From positions 124,001-188,000 of the forward strand of contig SWBL01000027.1 in NCBI GenBank assembly GCA_024195585.1: a DNA stretch of 64,000 nucleotides, read 5' to 3'. Position 1 is the first letter of the stretch, and every line of letters starts with the position of its first letter. This document shows, one piece after another, positions 32,966-42,841 of this stretch. The notes under the pieces were generated by a model. That model had not been told where the DNA came from. It saw nothing but the letters and a program-made list of their open reading frames with translations, and ran no database searches. The translations under genes and the position numbers were made by a program. The stretch comes from Aureobasidium sp. EXF-3400. Lineage: Eukaryota > Ascomycota > Dothideomycetes > Dothideales > Saccotheciaceae.

Positions 32966-35583
32966 TTACACACGAATTTCCTCTTTACTCTCATCTCTCT
33001 TCAACACAGCAGTGATTCCTTGACTCTCCAACTCGGGAAACAACCGTACAACAACCAAATCCACAATCGCGACTATCAAGTGTTTATTCAGATACGCATC
33101 TCCAAATACATCAAGCATATCTTGTACCTGCTTGTGCACATCTTCATTCTTGGTGTTAGAAAACAACTGCTTGACGACAATAGGAGGTAAAGCAGCGATA
33201 ATGGACGCGGCACATTTTGCTCGCAGCTCCAGAGCTTCTTCGGGAGTGGGTGGCACGCGACCGGGGCCGAGGGAATTATTGGGAAACATGTTTGTGCGGA
33301 TGAGCAGGAGGATGGTCGGTAAACGAGCGGGATCGAGGATTTTCGTATGTATGTGGTGGGAAAGGAGTCTAGTGCAAGCCAAGTATCAAAGAGTCAGCAA
33401 AACGAGACCTCCCAATCGTTCGGGTTCTTTCTAGGGATCGCAGAAAGTTTTTTGAGTGTCGGGATGGGGCATAGATGCGTGAGGTGTGTGTGCAAAGTGT
33501 GTGTTCAGTGATAGATTGACGAAAAGCCTGGAGCTGTCCGGATCATGCTGAGCGACGCCACGGTTACACAAAGCCATTCTGTCTAAGCGCCCGTGAGCAA
33601 CAGCAAGGGAAAGGATAGTGGGCGGCCAGGTTGAGTCGCTAGGTCGCAGAAACTTGCAGCTGTTGCTCGATATTCCAAGCTATTGGTAGATCAGGACGAC
33701 GGTGCTCGGCGACTGCCGCTTATCCTCGGTCTTTGAGACAAGACAGTATGCAGCTTCCGCATCCAGAAAGGCGTCCCCGAGCCGTAATACAACATCGCCT
33801 GCAGTAGCAGTCGAGAGGGAAGTCCAGTATCGACGCAAAGCCGGATAAAGTCATGACAAGGAGAAGCGGGTTTAACTTCCTTGCAATGAGCGCTTCGAAT
33901 CGCGACGTGGCGTCCTCTCACAAACTCCTGTGTGCGTCCAGAATACGCAACGCGAGCCATCATGTCGGTATTTTTTGCTGCAAGCGCCACGTTCTGCATG
34001 ATGCATCCAAGATGCGGCTGACAGGCGGGCGGCCCGTAGCGAAAGGGCATTGGCCCAAGCCGGGATCAAGTGACTGAAAGTACATGCGGGGCTACAAAGA
34101 TACCAGGCCGGGCATGATTGGAATTCGGTGGAGGGAAGACAATCAAAGGATGATCGGCGGACATGGCAGCGCATGCGGAGGAGATATACGATGAGAATGA
34201 TGGGAAATGAAAAGCAAACTCACCTGTCCAATCTGCTGTTTGTGTAACCCACCTTCCATGAGCTGCAGATCAGAAGCCACTGTATGTACGAACCCATGGT
34301 GGTGAGCCAAGGCATCTGCAAGTCCAAAGAAAGTAAGTGCGAGCAGCAGCTCCAGAGAGACATTCCCAGTATTGGTCTCTTTGTACTGTCGTGTGTTGAT
34401 TGCTGCCATAGTGACCCGTTATCGTCCAACTCAGCATGTGTCGCATCTGCTCTGCTATTCGTCCTCGGAGGCAGATTTGCGGCATCTGACAGAGCTGTGA
34501 AGAAGGCCCGTATCGAGATGAAGGCAAGGAAGGCGTATTGCATGACCTGCAAGAACATGCCGGATAAAGTATCCACTGGGCTTGTCGTCGTAACGGCGGG
34601 TGGCTCTTCTACGTCGTCACTATCATCTGCGAGAAGTCCAAACTTCTCGAGGCGATTAGGACTTGGCGGTGCTTCCTGTTGTACTTCAGGTTCAGGAGGG
34701 CGAATGATTGCAAGCAACTTGGAGACAACATCCCAGATGAACCAGCCTTCGCAGATGTTGCCGCAAACACCACGTCCAATGATCAGTTCAGAGAATATCT
34801 CGGTTACTAAAACTCTCAGCGGAGGATTGTTCAGATCTTCTGGCGGTAGCAGATGGGACAAAACTCCTTGAATAAGCAATTGGCGCCATGCAGCTTCATT
34901 CTCGGCCTGGTCTGATGATGCGAGAGATCCAGGCTCGAAAGGAACGGGAGAGAGGGCAGGATGTGGGTTGATGGCGTGATAGATTTCTCGGGGATCCGCC
35001 ACAAGTAAGGAACTGTAGGAATCACTGTATGCAGTTCGATAGGCTGACAAAACATGGATTAGACGAATACGATATGTCTGTTGAAGATGTGACCTTTACC
35101 TGTAACATGAGTGTCGATCAACTCAGGAAGTTCGTCAAATATCAAGTCTTCCAGATCAACGGCTGTTATTCGTTGCTCAATGGCGCGTGTGCAGTGAGCG
35201 ATAATGTGGACGACCTGATCAGTGAATTCATGATCTGGGGTGATTCTGGAGTACCAAGCCTGTACAAAGTCCTTGATGATTATGGAAATCAAAGCATAAA
35301 GCTGGAGATCGACTTGGTGAGAAGTGGTCAAAGGTGGCAGTAATTCGGACAAAGGTTGCGAAATATTCCGTGCTCTACTGCCCTCCGGGCCTGTGAGTTG
35401 GTGAGCGCATAAAGTGCGTTTGATGAAAGCGACAGTGGCCTCGTCTGAATAGATGAAATCAATTTTCTTTGTGCTTTTTGATCTGGTGTGTCTCGGTCTG
35501 GTTGGATTGTTGCTTCCAACAGATGTGTTGCTTTTAGTCCTCGCATGACCACGCGCAACGGCGCGGCCACTTTCTTGATCCAT
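32966..35583 (-). CDS. PXA-domain protein (sorting-nexin-associated type)
   Basis: Three exons: 35583-35100, 35043-34224, 33368-32966; 568 aa. The PX-associated (PXA) domain covers about residues 80-240: FVQAWYSRITPDHEFTDQVV, HIIAHCTRAIEQRI, IFDELPELIDTHVTAYRTAY (restored by intron 1) and PLRVLVTEIFSELIIGRGVC. A hydrophobic segment, MQYAFLAFISIRAFF, follows, and the C-terminal part (NNSLGPGRVPPTPEEALELR ... VRLFPELES) is typical of this fungal PXA subgroup. PXA proteins (Mdm1, Snx13/14/19/25) act at ER-endosome/vacuole contacts; this one has no PX or RGS domain, so its exact role is open. Intron 2 is 855 nt, far longer than any other here; the splice joins RLDR to LLSHHI exactly as relatives run. 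Confidence 0.85.
33369..34223 (-). other. Unusually long intron (855 nt) of the PXA gene
   Basis: Donor GTGAGT at 34223 and acceptor CACTAG ending at 33369. The intron carries a 119-codon ATG-initiated open frame on the same strand (34050-33691) with no recognisable motif. I found no tRNA, 5S or snoRNA signature by eye. An inserted element is possible, but I could not identify its ends. Confidence 0.6.
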
Positions 35584-35841
35584 TTATATATTCGAGATCC
35601 AAACGCATTTCGGGTGTGAGCTCATTTGCCTGGCGCAGGCATGGAAACACAATTGCACATCTTGACGAACAACAGTAAAGTTGAAATGGCGGAGAGTGTT
35701 GATGTCCACAAAGGTGGTCCGTAATTTCGGTGGGGCTGGTTGCTGGCAGGTGCGTTTGGCTCGCACCCCGGATCTTGACCATGACATGGCCCGCATCGTC
35801 ACTTCTTCATCTTCGTCCAACTTTTTGACCAACTTGTCGCT
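35584..35841. promoter_or_regulatory. 258-bp divergent promoter, PXA gene / MED10
   Basis: The two ATGs face away from each other with only this DNA between, so it must hold both promoters. No recognisable factor motif was assigned. Confidence 0.5.
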
Positions 35842-36369
35842 ATGGCTTCTACAGAAGGCCTTGATCAGGTAGAGGGTTTGTCAGCAGTGTACCCTCCTTG
35901 TTACTCCGTTACTGATTGCATTGCAGCGCAGCTCAAAGCTGTCATCGACAACTTATACATGCTCATCTGCCAGGCCCATGAGTTCCGCGGCTCGCAAACA
36001 ACAGACGCCATGACCTTCGAAATGTAGTCGCCCTCCAACGACCCAGTCACGCAGAACAACACATTGACACGCTATTCTAGCAAGCGACTGATCCAAAATT
36101 TGCTCTCCTTGTGCCAGACCGCCCGCGTCCTTCCGACCAGTCTCCCACCAGAAGTCATCGAATACGTAGAACGTTCGCGAAACCCTGACATCTATACCCG
36201 CGAATTCGTCGAACTGGTCCAGAAACTCAATCAACAACTCAAAGGCAGAAGCCAAGCCTTTGCCGACTTCAGAGACATTTTGGCAAGAGAAATGGCAGGC
36301 GCTCTGCCCGACTGCAAACAAGACATCACCATGGTCGTCGAGAGTACTGGAGGCAAGGCTCCTGCTTGA
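35842..36369 (+). CDS. med10: Mediator complex subunit 10 (MED10/NUT2)
   Basis: Middle-module subunit of Mediator, which links activators to RNA polymerase II. Three exons: 35842-35868, 35932-36023, 36081-36369; 135 aa. The conserved core is LPPEVIEYVERSRNPDIYTR followed by EFVELVQKLNQQLKGRSQAF and FRDILAREM, nearly diagnostic for fungal MED10. Upstream, splicing gives LKAVIDNLYMLICQAHEF and EIKRLIQNLLSLCQTARVLP. The first intron (63 nt, GTAGAG donor) keeps the frame and has no stop, so an unspliced reading is possible; splicing fits the family better. Convergent with the polyprenol reductase gene, 67 bp between stops. Confidence 0.93.
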
Positions 36370-36436
36370 AAATACGCCTCCGCTTCTACTCTATACTCAA
36401 TACATCAACCCCAACCGCCGTGCTTCTTCGGCTACA

Positions 36437-37432
36437 TCAGAAGACGAAGGGAATCATCCTCCACTTGCCCCGCATGCTGTCGGCTCCAAACTTTTGCACA
36501 TACCACCCTCTGGTTCCATCCGCCGTTACCCCCAAGTTGACCGCCACGAACACAAGAGCACAAACGATTGTCCAGTTCAGCACTGCACCCGCTGGCGCTG
36601 CAACAATCGAAATTGCAAAGTAGATCAAGCACTCGACAAAATAGTGAGGGCATACCAACCGATAGAATACTGGATGCTCGGGCACACTGTACTTCTTCAA
36701 GGAAGCTAAGTATGCATGGCAGTCGTGCTGCACACCCGAAGCAAGGATAAAAATCAAACAACCAACAAAGGTGCGGAGCGATGGAGGCTCGATGGTCAAA
36801 TGTGAGAAATTGTAAGACTCCTTGAGGAGAGTTGCTAGGAAGAGGAAAGAACGTCAGAACAGCAAGACATGGATTTTCACAAGACAAAACCTACGAGATC
36901 CTTCGATCCAGACGGCTACGCTCATGCTAGCATAAAACCATACTCCCAAAGCCCAGTGGCCGATCCACATACGAGCATTGGATGGCTTAGTAAATTCCAA
37001 ACATTCATACACACGACGAACGCCTTGCAGGAGCATCAGTATCCATGTGACGATGATTTGATCTAAGGTCATGGACTGGGTCATGTTGGTCAACGATGCC
37101 AACTCGCGCCAAAGCGATTGATCAAGAAGGATCTGAGAGAACCATATGAAAGAACACAATGTGGACACAACATAGAAAGATGCGAACCAACTATGAGGTA
37201 CTTGGAAAGTGGCAAGTGCATCTAGCGGGTTGGCGGTGAGTCTCTTTGGCTGTTGACCATTCTGACGAGAGCCATATGCTAAGAAACGAGAGCGAAGAGA
37301 AGGAACACAATGAGCAAGAAGAGCCTGCGAGGAGTCAGCAAACTTGAGTACATGGTTTGTATTATTGTTGTGGCTCACAGCTACAGCAGCCAGCAAGAAA
37401 GAAGCTCTCAGGAATATGACGAGGTCAAGCAT
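36437..37432 (-). CDS. dfg10: Polyprenol reductase (DFG10/SRD5A3 family)
   Basis: ER membrane steroid-5-alpha-reductase-family enzyme that helps reduce polyprenol to dolichol for N-glycosylation. Three exons: 37432-37379, 37324-36895, 36834-36437; 293 aa. Hydrophobic helices are spread along the protein; family hallmarks are LQGVRRVYECLEFT (NADPH-site region), GHWALGVWFYASMSVAVWIE, VPEHPVFYRLVCPHYFVE and the C-terminal RGKWRMIPFVF. The first intron (54 nt, GTGAGC ... branch CTGAC ... CGCAG) is frame-preserving and stopless; removing it gives VALLAHCVPSLRSRFLAYGSR as in relatives. Dolichol versus steroid substrate cannot be decided from sequence alone, but the length and C-terminus fit DFG10. 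Confidence 0.88.
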
Positions 37433-37863
37433 GGCGCTAGAAGGCTAAGTTTCTGAGGCGGTTGTTACAGAGTGATGGCGTCCTGGAGGGCGCATGCAAA
37501 GACTCCGGGCAAGTGCAGCACAAGCAGACAACAGGCTTCGCTAACAGGCCGCGAAAACAATGAGGCTGTCCTCGGACGGCAAGCACTCAAAAACCAGGCA
37601 AGAACAGGCCTCGACTGTCGGTGAGATTGCTAGAGACGCATGGATCGGCGGCGTTAGCTGCACACGTGACTGTAGGAGGCCCGAGCGGGCGTTAGACAGC
37701 GGACCGCTTTCCAAGTCGCAGCTCTTGCTAACGTTAACTGATACTTGCTTCTTCTCAATCCACATCAACCTCTGTCCACCCCTTTTACGACCCTCTACCT
37801 CAAGACTCATCCTGCGGAGCCGGCCTTCGCTTTGCGCTTGTATTGCATGGCCATATTCGCGGC
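37433..37863. promoter_or_regulatory. Divergent promoter, polyprenol reductase / ankyrin protein
   Basis: No gene. A pyrimidine-rich run (about 37740-37830) lies just before the ankyrin gene start, as is common for fungal promoters. Confidence 0.45.
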
Positions 37864-40800
37864 ATGAGCCACAGCACCCTCCCCGACAGCAACAACGCGC
37901 TTGTCCAGAATGCGCCGCCTCTTGCAGCAACCAAGAGCACCTCTCCCATGCCACTAGAAGGCCCATCCGTGTCCTCGCCCCCTTCAGCCCCTCAAATTCC
38001 TCATAAACATGTCCCCGAGTCCAAGAACAACGATGCCTTGGACATTGAGAACGACTCCGAGGCTGAGACTTTGATCGTATCGCCTGTCAAGAAACGCGAC
38101 ATGCTCAAGCAATCGAATTCCGTCCAAGCTCTAGAAAGTATTGACGAGATTCCCGAGAAGAACGCCAGTCAATCAGAAGAGATTCTAGCGCAACCTGTTC
38201 GGGGAACTTCGAGCGATAGAGCCCATACTAACGGCGAGAAGCCACAGAAAGACGAGGATCCACTGGCCGAAAAGGATATCAAGCTGGACGAACAAGATAC
38301 CAACGCCAATGGAGACAACCAGGACAGCGATAGTGACAATTTGAGCGAGGTGTCCTCAGTACAATCATTTGAGGACGAAAATGGAAATGAAAACGAAGTC
38401 AACAACAACGACAATGACGAAGACGACGATGAAGATGAAGACGCAAGGTCATGGGCATCTGACAAGGGTGACGAAGAACGAGCATCAAATCCACGGAAAC
38501 GCAAGCATTTAGATGTGGACCAGCCACGTCGGAAAAGGAGGTCCAGCCGAGAACACTCGTCTTCACCGCAATTGCGTAGACACCGACGGACTGCTTCAGC
38601 ACAATCAGCACGGCCCAGCCAGAGCCGGAGTAACAGCGGACAACACCTACATACAGCCGGCGTGGCACGGCAACGACGCGCCGCTACTCATTTTCCGGTC
38701 CGCGACAACATGCTCGCGAGGAACGTCTGGGACTCGGACACTTCTTCTGAAACATCACACCAATATCCCAAAAGCAGACTTACGCGAAATACCAGCAGAG
38801 CTGTCTCAACACCAGGTCGACCAATGGGTTTGGCAAAGCGGCACGTGAACAAGTACGGTTTCACTCGCCTGGCCGAAGCATGCGAGAACGGCGATCTTGA
38901 CGGTGTCAAAGAGTGGCGCGAAAAAGACCCTGAACAACTCGAACAACGCGAATTTGCAGGAAACACACCACTACAAGTCGCTTCTCTAAATGGATATCCT
39001 GAGATCGTGAGTTATCTGCTTGAGCAGGGCTGCAATCCACATTGCGCAAACGCGGACAAGGATACTCCTCTTATCGATGCGGTCGAAAATGGCCATCTTG
39101 ATGTTGTTCAAATCCTCCTCAAAGCTGGAATCAACCCACTTCACTGCAATCTCAAGGGTCAACAGGCGCTCGATGTTATTACCAAGGAGACCGACAACGC
39201 CACAGAAATTCGCGCTGCTCTTCGCGAAGCTATCGAAGACTGGAACAAGAATGGCAGATCCGAACAAACATACAATGTTGAGGAACCCGCTTCAAGGCCT
39301 GGACCGAAGCAAGGACTGCAGTTTCTTGCTCGCACATACGAAAACCTGCTCAAACTCGTTAGCGAGAACGATAGGACAGCCGTCCAAGAGTTCCTGGATG
39401 CCCGAGTGCCTGTCGACAATAACGTTGTAGCGGCAGCAGCAAAGACTGGCGACCTTTACCTAGTGAACATGCTTCTCGCTGAGATGACCCCTAAGAAGGC
39501 TCGTCAAAGGGCTGATAGACCCATGCTTTCTGTCATCGGAACTTCCCACTTTGATATGGTCAAGGCTCTCACTGAACTCGATCAATTCGAACCCACATGG
39601 CGCTCTAAGAGTAGCAACCTGACGTGGTACGAGATCGCCGAGTCCAAGCAGGGGCCGAGGTGGAGAGAGGAGAAAGCACTTTTACAAAAGCTATACGAGA
39701 AGGCTGAAAATGCTAGGAAGCTCAGTTCAAGCCCAGTCGCTCGACGCGAGCCTACCAAGAAACGACGAAGAAGCATTGAACGCCAGCATGATTCCGACGT
39801 GGAAATGGAAGATGCCGAGTCACCTGAAAGAGCACGAAGCAGAAGACGTTTGGTCTCTAAGAAGGACATGCGTACAGAAAGTAGACAACGATCATCTTCG
39901 GAGCTATCCGACGTTGCCCCACCCAGAAGACATGGCGAACGCTCATTCGATCAAAACTCTCTCAAACCCCCTGGGCCACGAAAAGTAGGACGTCCCAGGA
40001 AGCACAGCAACTCTCACCTCTCCGAACCACAGCCGAAGCGACACCGTTCATCCTCGATGATTGAGCCTACTGAAGAAGACCGTATCACAAACGACTCCGA
40101 AGACGACGCTCAACATGAGGACGATGATGAGGATATCAAGATGGAGGAAGCTGATCGCGAGGCCGCAGAAGCAGAAGCCGCTCGCAAAGCCGATCTTGAC
40201 GCCAAGGCCGATGCTCAGAAACTGGCTGAAAAGTTGCGCAAAGATGAGCAAACCCGGAAAGAAGAAGAGGCTGCGCGACGTAAAGAAGCTGAGCGCAAGG
40301 CTGAGGAGATACGTCAGCAACATGAACGAAAGATGGCTGAAGAACGTCGTCTGGAACGGGAGAGAAAGATTCAAACCCTTCCAAGTGCTTTGGGTCATAT
40401 CATCAGTCTGACAGACGTTCGTGGAAAGGAGCGACAGATGTATATTCAAAGACACTTCCTTCCTGTTCAGGTTGTCAAGCGAGCAGATCTGGGAGATATA
40501 CCGGATGAAGGCAAGCCCGATGACCTATGGATGCTCAGTTATCAGGCTGCCGCGATACTCACAGGCAAAGATGCAGATACTGTTCTGGGTCTTCCACTTG
40601 ATGCGAAGGCAAAGCCATCGTCACTCGCTGCAGTTTCAACGTCTGAGGTGACTGAAGAGCAGCGCCGACTGATGCTAGCATGTCTTCAATCAACTAGTCT
40701 GGTACACGGACTACCCTCGAACGAAGACAGCGAGCCAGCGGAAACTGGCAATCTGTTGGCCGAGCTTGCAGAAGCTGAAAGGATCCAGCAACGCATCAAG

Positions 40801-41091
40801 GAAGACCGAGCCAAATTCCTCAACATGGCCTCCCTACGCTGGATGCGATTCAGCGACTTCTACAACATTGCAACATCAGTCGAGTATCCTCACCTGGCCG
40901 GACTGGACATTCAGATGAGGTTCGACTGCTGTCTGGATCCTGTTTCTTTCTCAACAGACATCAAGACAACCAATGGCACGACTGAGCACGACGAGGATAA
41001 GGAGCGAGTCAATGGCACGAACGGCACCGATGACAGGGGTCTTTCCGCGGCAGGACCCGGAGTTACGACGATTACGGTTGTACAGGATTGA
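37864..41091 (+). CDS. Ankyrin-repeat chromatin protein (HOS4-like, Set3-complex type)
   Basis: Single exon, 1075 aa from the ATG of MSHSTLPDS (the open frame begins earlier only at a TTG). The N-terminal third is acidic and Ser-rich (long NDNDEDDDEDEDARS run) with a basic NLS-like PRKRKHLDVDQPRRKRR. Ankyrin repeats lie at about residues 340-440: GFTRLAEACENGDLDGVKEW, GNTPLQVASLNGYPEIVSYL, KDTPLIDAVENGHLDVVQIL. A long charged coiled coil follows (about 765-850, KEEEAARRKEAERKAEEIRQ), then a conserved globular end (YIQRHFLPVQVV ... MASLRWMRFSDFYNIATSV). This order matches fungal Hos4 homologues, subunits of the Set3 histone deacetylase complex; identity is by architecture. Confidence 0.85.
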   Translation: MSHSTLPDSNNALVQNAPPLAATKSTSPMPLEGPSVSSPPSAPQIPHKHVPESKNNDALDIENDSEAETLIVSPVKKRDMLKQSNSVQALESIDEIPEKNASQSEEILAQPVRGTSSDRAHTNGEKPQKDEDPLAEKDIKLDEQDTNANGDNQDSDSDNLSEVSSVQSFEDENGNENEVNNNDNDEDDDEDEDARSWASDKGDEERASNPRKRKHLDVDQPRRKRRSSREHSSSPQLRRHRRTASAQSARPSQSRSNSGQHLHTAGVARQRRAATHFPVRDNMLARNVWDSDTSSETSHQYPKSRLTRNTSRAVSTPGRPMGLAKRHVNKYGFTRLAEACENGDLDGVKEWREKDPEQLEQREFAGNTPLQVASLNGYPEIVSYLLEQGCNPHCANADKDTPLIDAVENGHLDVVQILLKAGINPLHCNLKGQQALDVITKETDNATEIRAALREAIEDWNKNGRSEQTYNVEEPASRPGPKQGLQFLARTYENLLKLVSENDRTAVQEFLDARVPVDNNVVAAAAKTGDLYLVNMLLAEMTPKKARQRADRPMLSVIGTSHFDMVKALTELDQFEPTWRSKSSNLTWYEIAESKQGPRWREEKALLQKLYEKAENARKLSSSPVARREPTKKRRRSIERQHDSDVEMEDAESPERARSRRRLVSKKDMRTESRQRSSSELSDVAPPRRHGERSFDQNSLKPPGPRKVGRPRKHSNSHLSEPQPKRHRSSSMIEPTEEDRITNDSEDDAQHEDDDEDIKMEEADREAAEAEAARKADLDAKADAQKLAEKLRKDEQTRKEEEAARRKEAERKAEEIRQQHERKMAEERRLERERKIQTLPSALGHIISLTDVRGKERQMYIQRHFLPVQVVKRADLGDIPDEGKPDDLWMLSYQAAAILTGKDADTVLGLPLDAKAKPSSLAAVSTSEVTEEQRRLMLACLQSTSLVHGLPSNEDSEPAETGNLLAELAEAERIQQRIKEDRAKFLNMASLRWMRFSDFYNIATSVEYPHLAGLDIQMRFDCCLDPVSFSTDIKTTNGTTEHDEDKERVNGTNGTDDRGLSAAGPGVTTITVVQD

Positions 41092-41632
41092 ATTGATTGA
41101 TATGCATGCAAAGCACAGCGCCTGATTGTTATTTTCTCGTTCACACAAAGCATGCATGGTACAGCAAAACGATCAATTTTGAACGAGGGGGGAAAAGGCG
41201 GAGTTTGTGTGTAGAGTAGCTTTTGACGAGACTGTGAATCATCAGACGGAGAGGCTCTGCCTGATCACAAAACTCGGTACATAAAAAATTTCACATTGTC
41301 CAAATTCTGTTTACAACTACTGTTGCTAGCCTTGAGATGTTTCGATACGTGTCCTCAGTTTCGTCGGGTATTATGTCCTCTTCTAAGTATGGCTATATCA
41401 TCGGTCGGTGTTCACGCCGGCGAAGTCGCAAGGATGCCGAGCTTCCCCATATTGTTCTCCTACGCAACCACGTCACCAAAGCCCGCAGTTAGACGGAGCT
41501 ATGAGCAGTAGGCGGGTGTCCGGCAAATGATGAGTACTCGCGGCTTGTAATTGCAATTAGATCTCTCTTTCTCTTTGAGATCCAGCATCTTCTTTCTTTC
41601 TGCTCTTTCAGACACGCCCATTTCACACAACC
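41092..41632. other. Intergenic DNA
   Basis: 3' flank of the ankyrin gene and promoter of the AhpD-like gene; CT-rich just before the latter (41560-41620). No gene seen. Confidence 0.5.
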
Positions 41633-42634
41633 ATGTCCAAACTCTCGCCCGCTCTCAAGCAATTGATCAATGCGCCGTTTGCGCGTCCTGGCGCTCTGCC
41701 CGCACCTCAAGGCATCAAGGCGTTTTACCAGAACTTGGCCAAGGATGCTAAGGATAGAGGTGTTGGGCAACCTGCGTGGGTGTCGATGGCTGTATGTTTC
41801 ATACCCTGACCTCTGGAGCAGAGGTGTTTGTACGGAAGTATACAAAGACTGACGGGATTTGTGCATGGCAGACGGCAACGACCATGACGATGAACTCGCC
41901 CGAGTCGCTGGTGGAGCTTTACCATGTAGCAGCTCCCGAACACGACTCCGTGCAAACTGCAGAGTTGATGAGAGAGGTTGGATTAAAGTGTATTGGATTC
42001 AATGGCGTAGGTGTTTCCCTTTGTATTCCCTTCTTGCTTGCTTTCCATTGCTGCTGCTGCTGTTTCCACGAATGCTAACACTGTTCGCAAAAACCAGGTG
42101 CCCCGTACCATCAACATGCTCAACGCCTTCCGCGACTCCCTCCCCTCCGACATCCTCTCCTCGCTCTCGACAACACCCACCCGCCTCCCCTCTCCCTCCA
42201 ACATAACCGCCATATCCTCGCGCGGCGAAGACCTTTGGAAATCCATCTACGACCCTTTCGACAAGAAACTCTACGACAAACTCGCCTCGTCACACCCAGA
42301 CCTTCCCGTCCACATCCTGCACTCTGAATACGGCGCTCTCTTTGCAGACCCCGAAGAAAAAGTGGCTGGCAAGGTGGGAAGAGTGTTGACTAGTGTTGTT
42401 GCGGTTAGTTGTTTGAGGACGCAGACGGGAGTGGGCCCGCAGGTGTTGAGTCATGTGTTTGGACTTAGGAAGGCGTTTAAAGATGGGACTGCGGAGAGGG
42501 ATGTCCAGGGTGGTGAGTGGTTGGCTGGTGATGAGGGGAGTGTTTGGTTGTTGGAGAGTGTGGATAAGCTTGTAGAGGCGCTGAGTGGAGGTAAGGGATC
42601 ATCATATGCGCCAGGCCTCAAAGCGAAACTCTAG
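41633..42634 (+). CDS. AhpD/carboxymuconolactone-decarboxylase-like fungal protein, probable peroxisomal
   Basis: Three exons: 41633-41791, 41872-42006, 42098-42634; 276 aa. The helix-rich central part ([40 protein letters not shown]) resembles the AhpD-like superfamily, but the CxxC pair of active AhpD peroxidase is not seen, so the activity is unknown. The last three residues are AKL, a classic variant of the peroxisomal PTS1 signal, preceded by a basic Lys, which favours import. The second intron (91 nt) contains a GCTGCTGCTGCTG run. Convergent with the ketoacid-CoA transferase, about 207 bp between stops. Confidence 0.78.
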
Positions 42635-42841
42635 AAAAGATGAAAACGAGAGAAAAAAGCTACAGAAGTTCAGAAAGAAAGATGTACATGAGAAGCAATA
42701 TCGGGCATATTATGACTGCTTCTTAGAAGTAAATTGAGAAAGAACTGTACGTATGTGGTTTTTTTTCATGAAACGTTTTGAGTATATCTACAACATCATG
42801 GTATCAAAAAATATTGGTTGTCTAACTTTCGCCCAATTGCT

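Noticed and set aside
32433..33023. 196-codon Phe-rich plus-strand frame resembling a membrane protein
   Set aside because: The hydrophobicity comes from T runs in a 3' flanking region; no charged loops or family motif, and it runs into the 3' end of the PXA gene.
42011..42097. Reading the AhpD-like gene as a single frame starting in the second intron
   Set aside because: The intron 42007-42097 has good borders and its removal gives [11 protein letters not shown], matching the family; the upstream exons are clearly coding.
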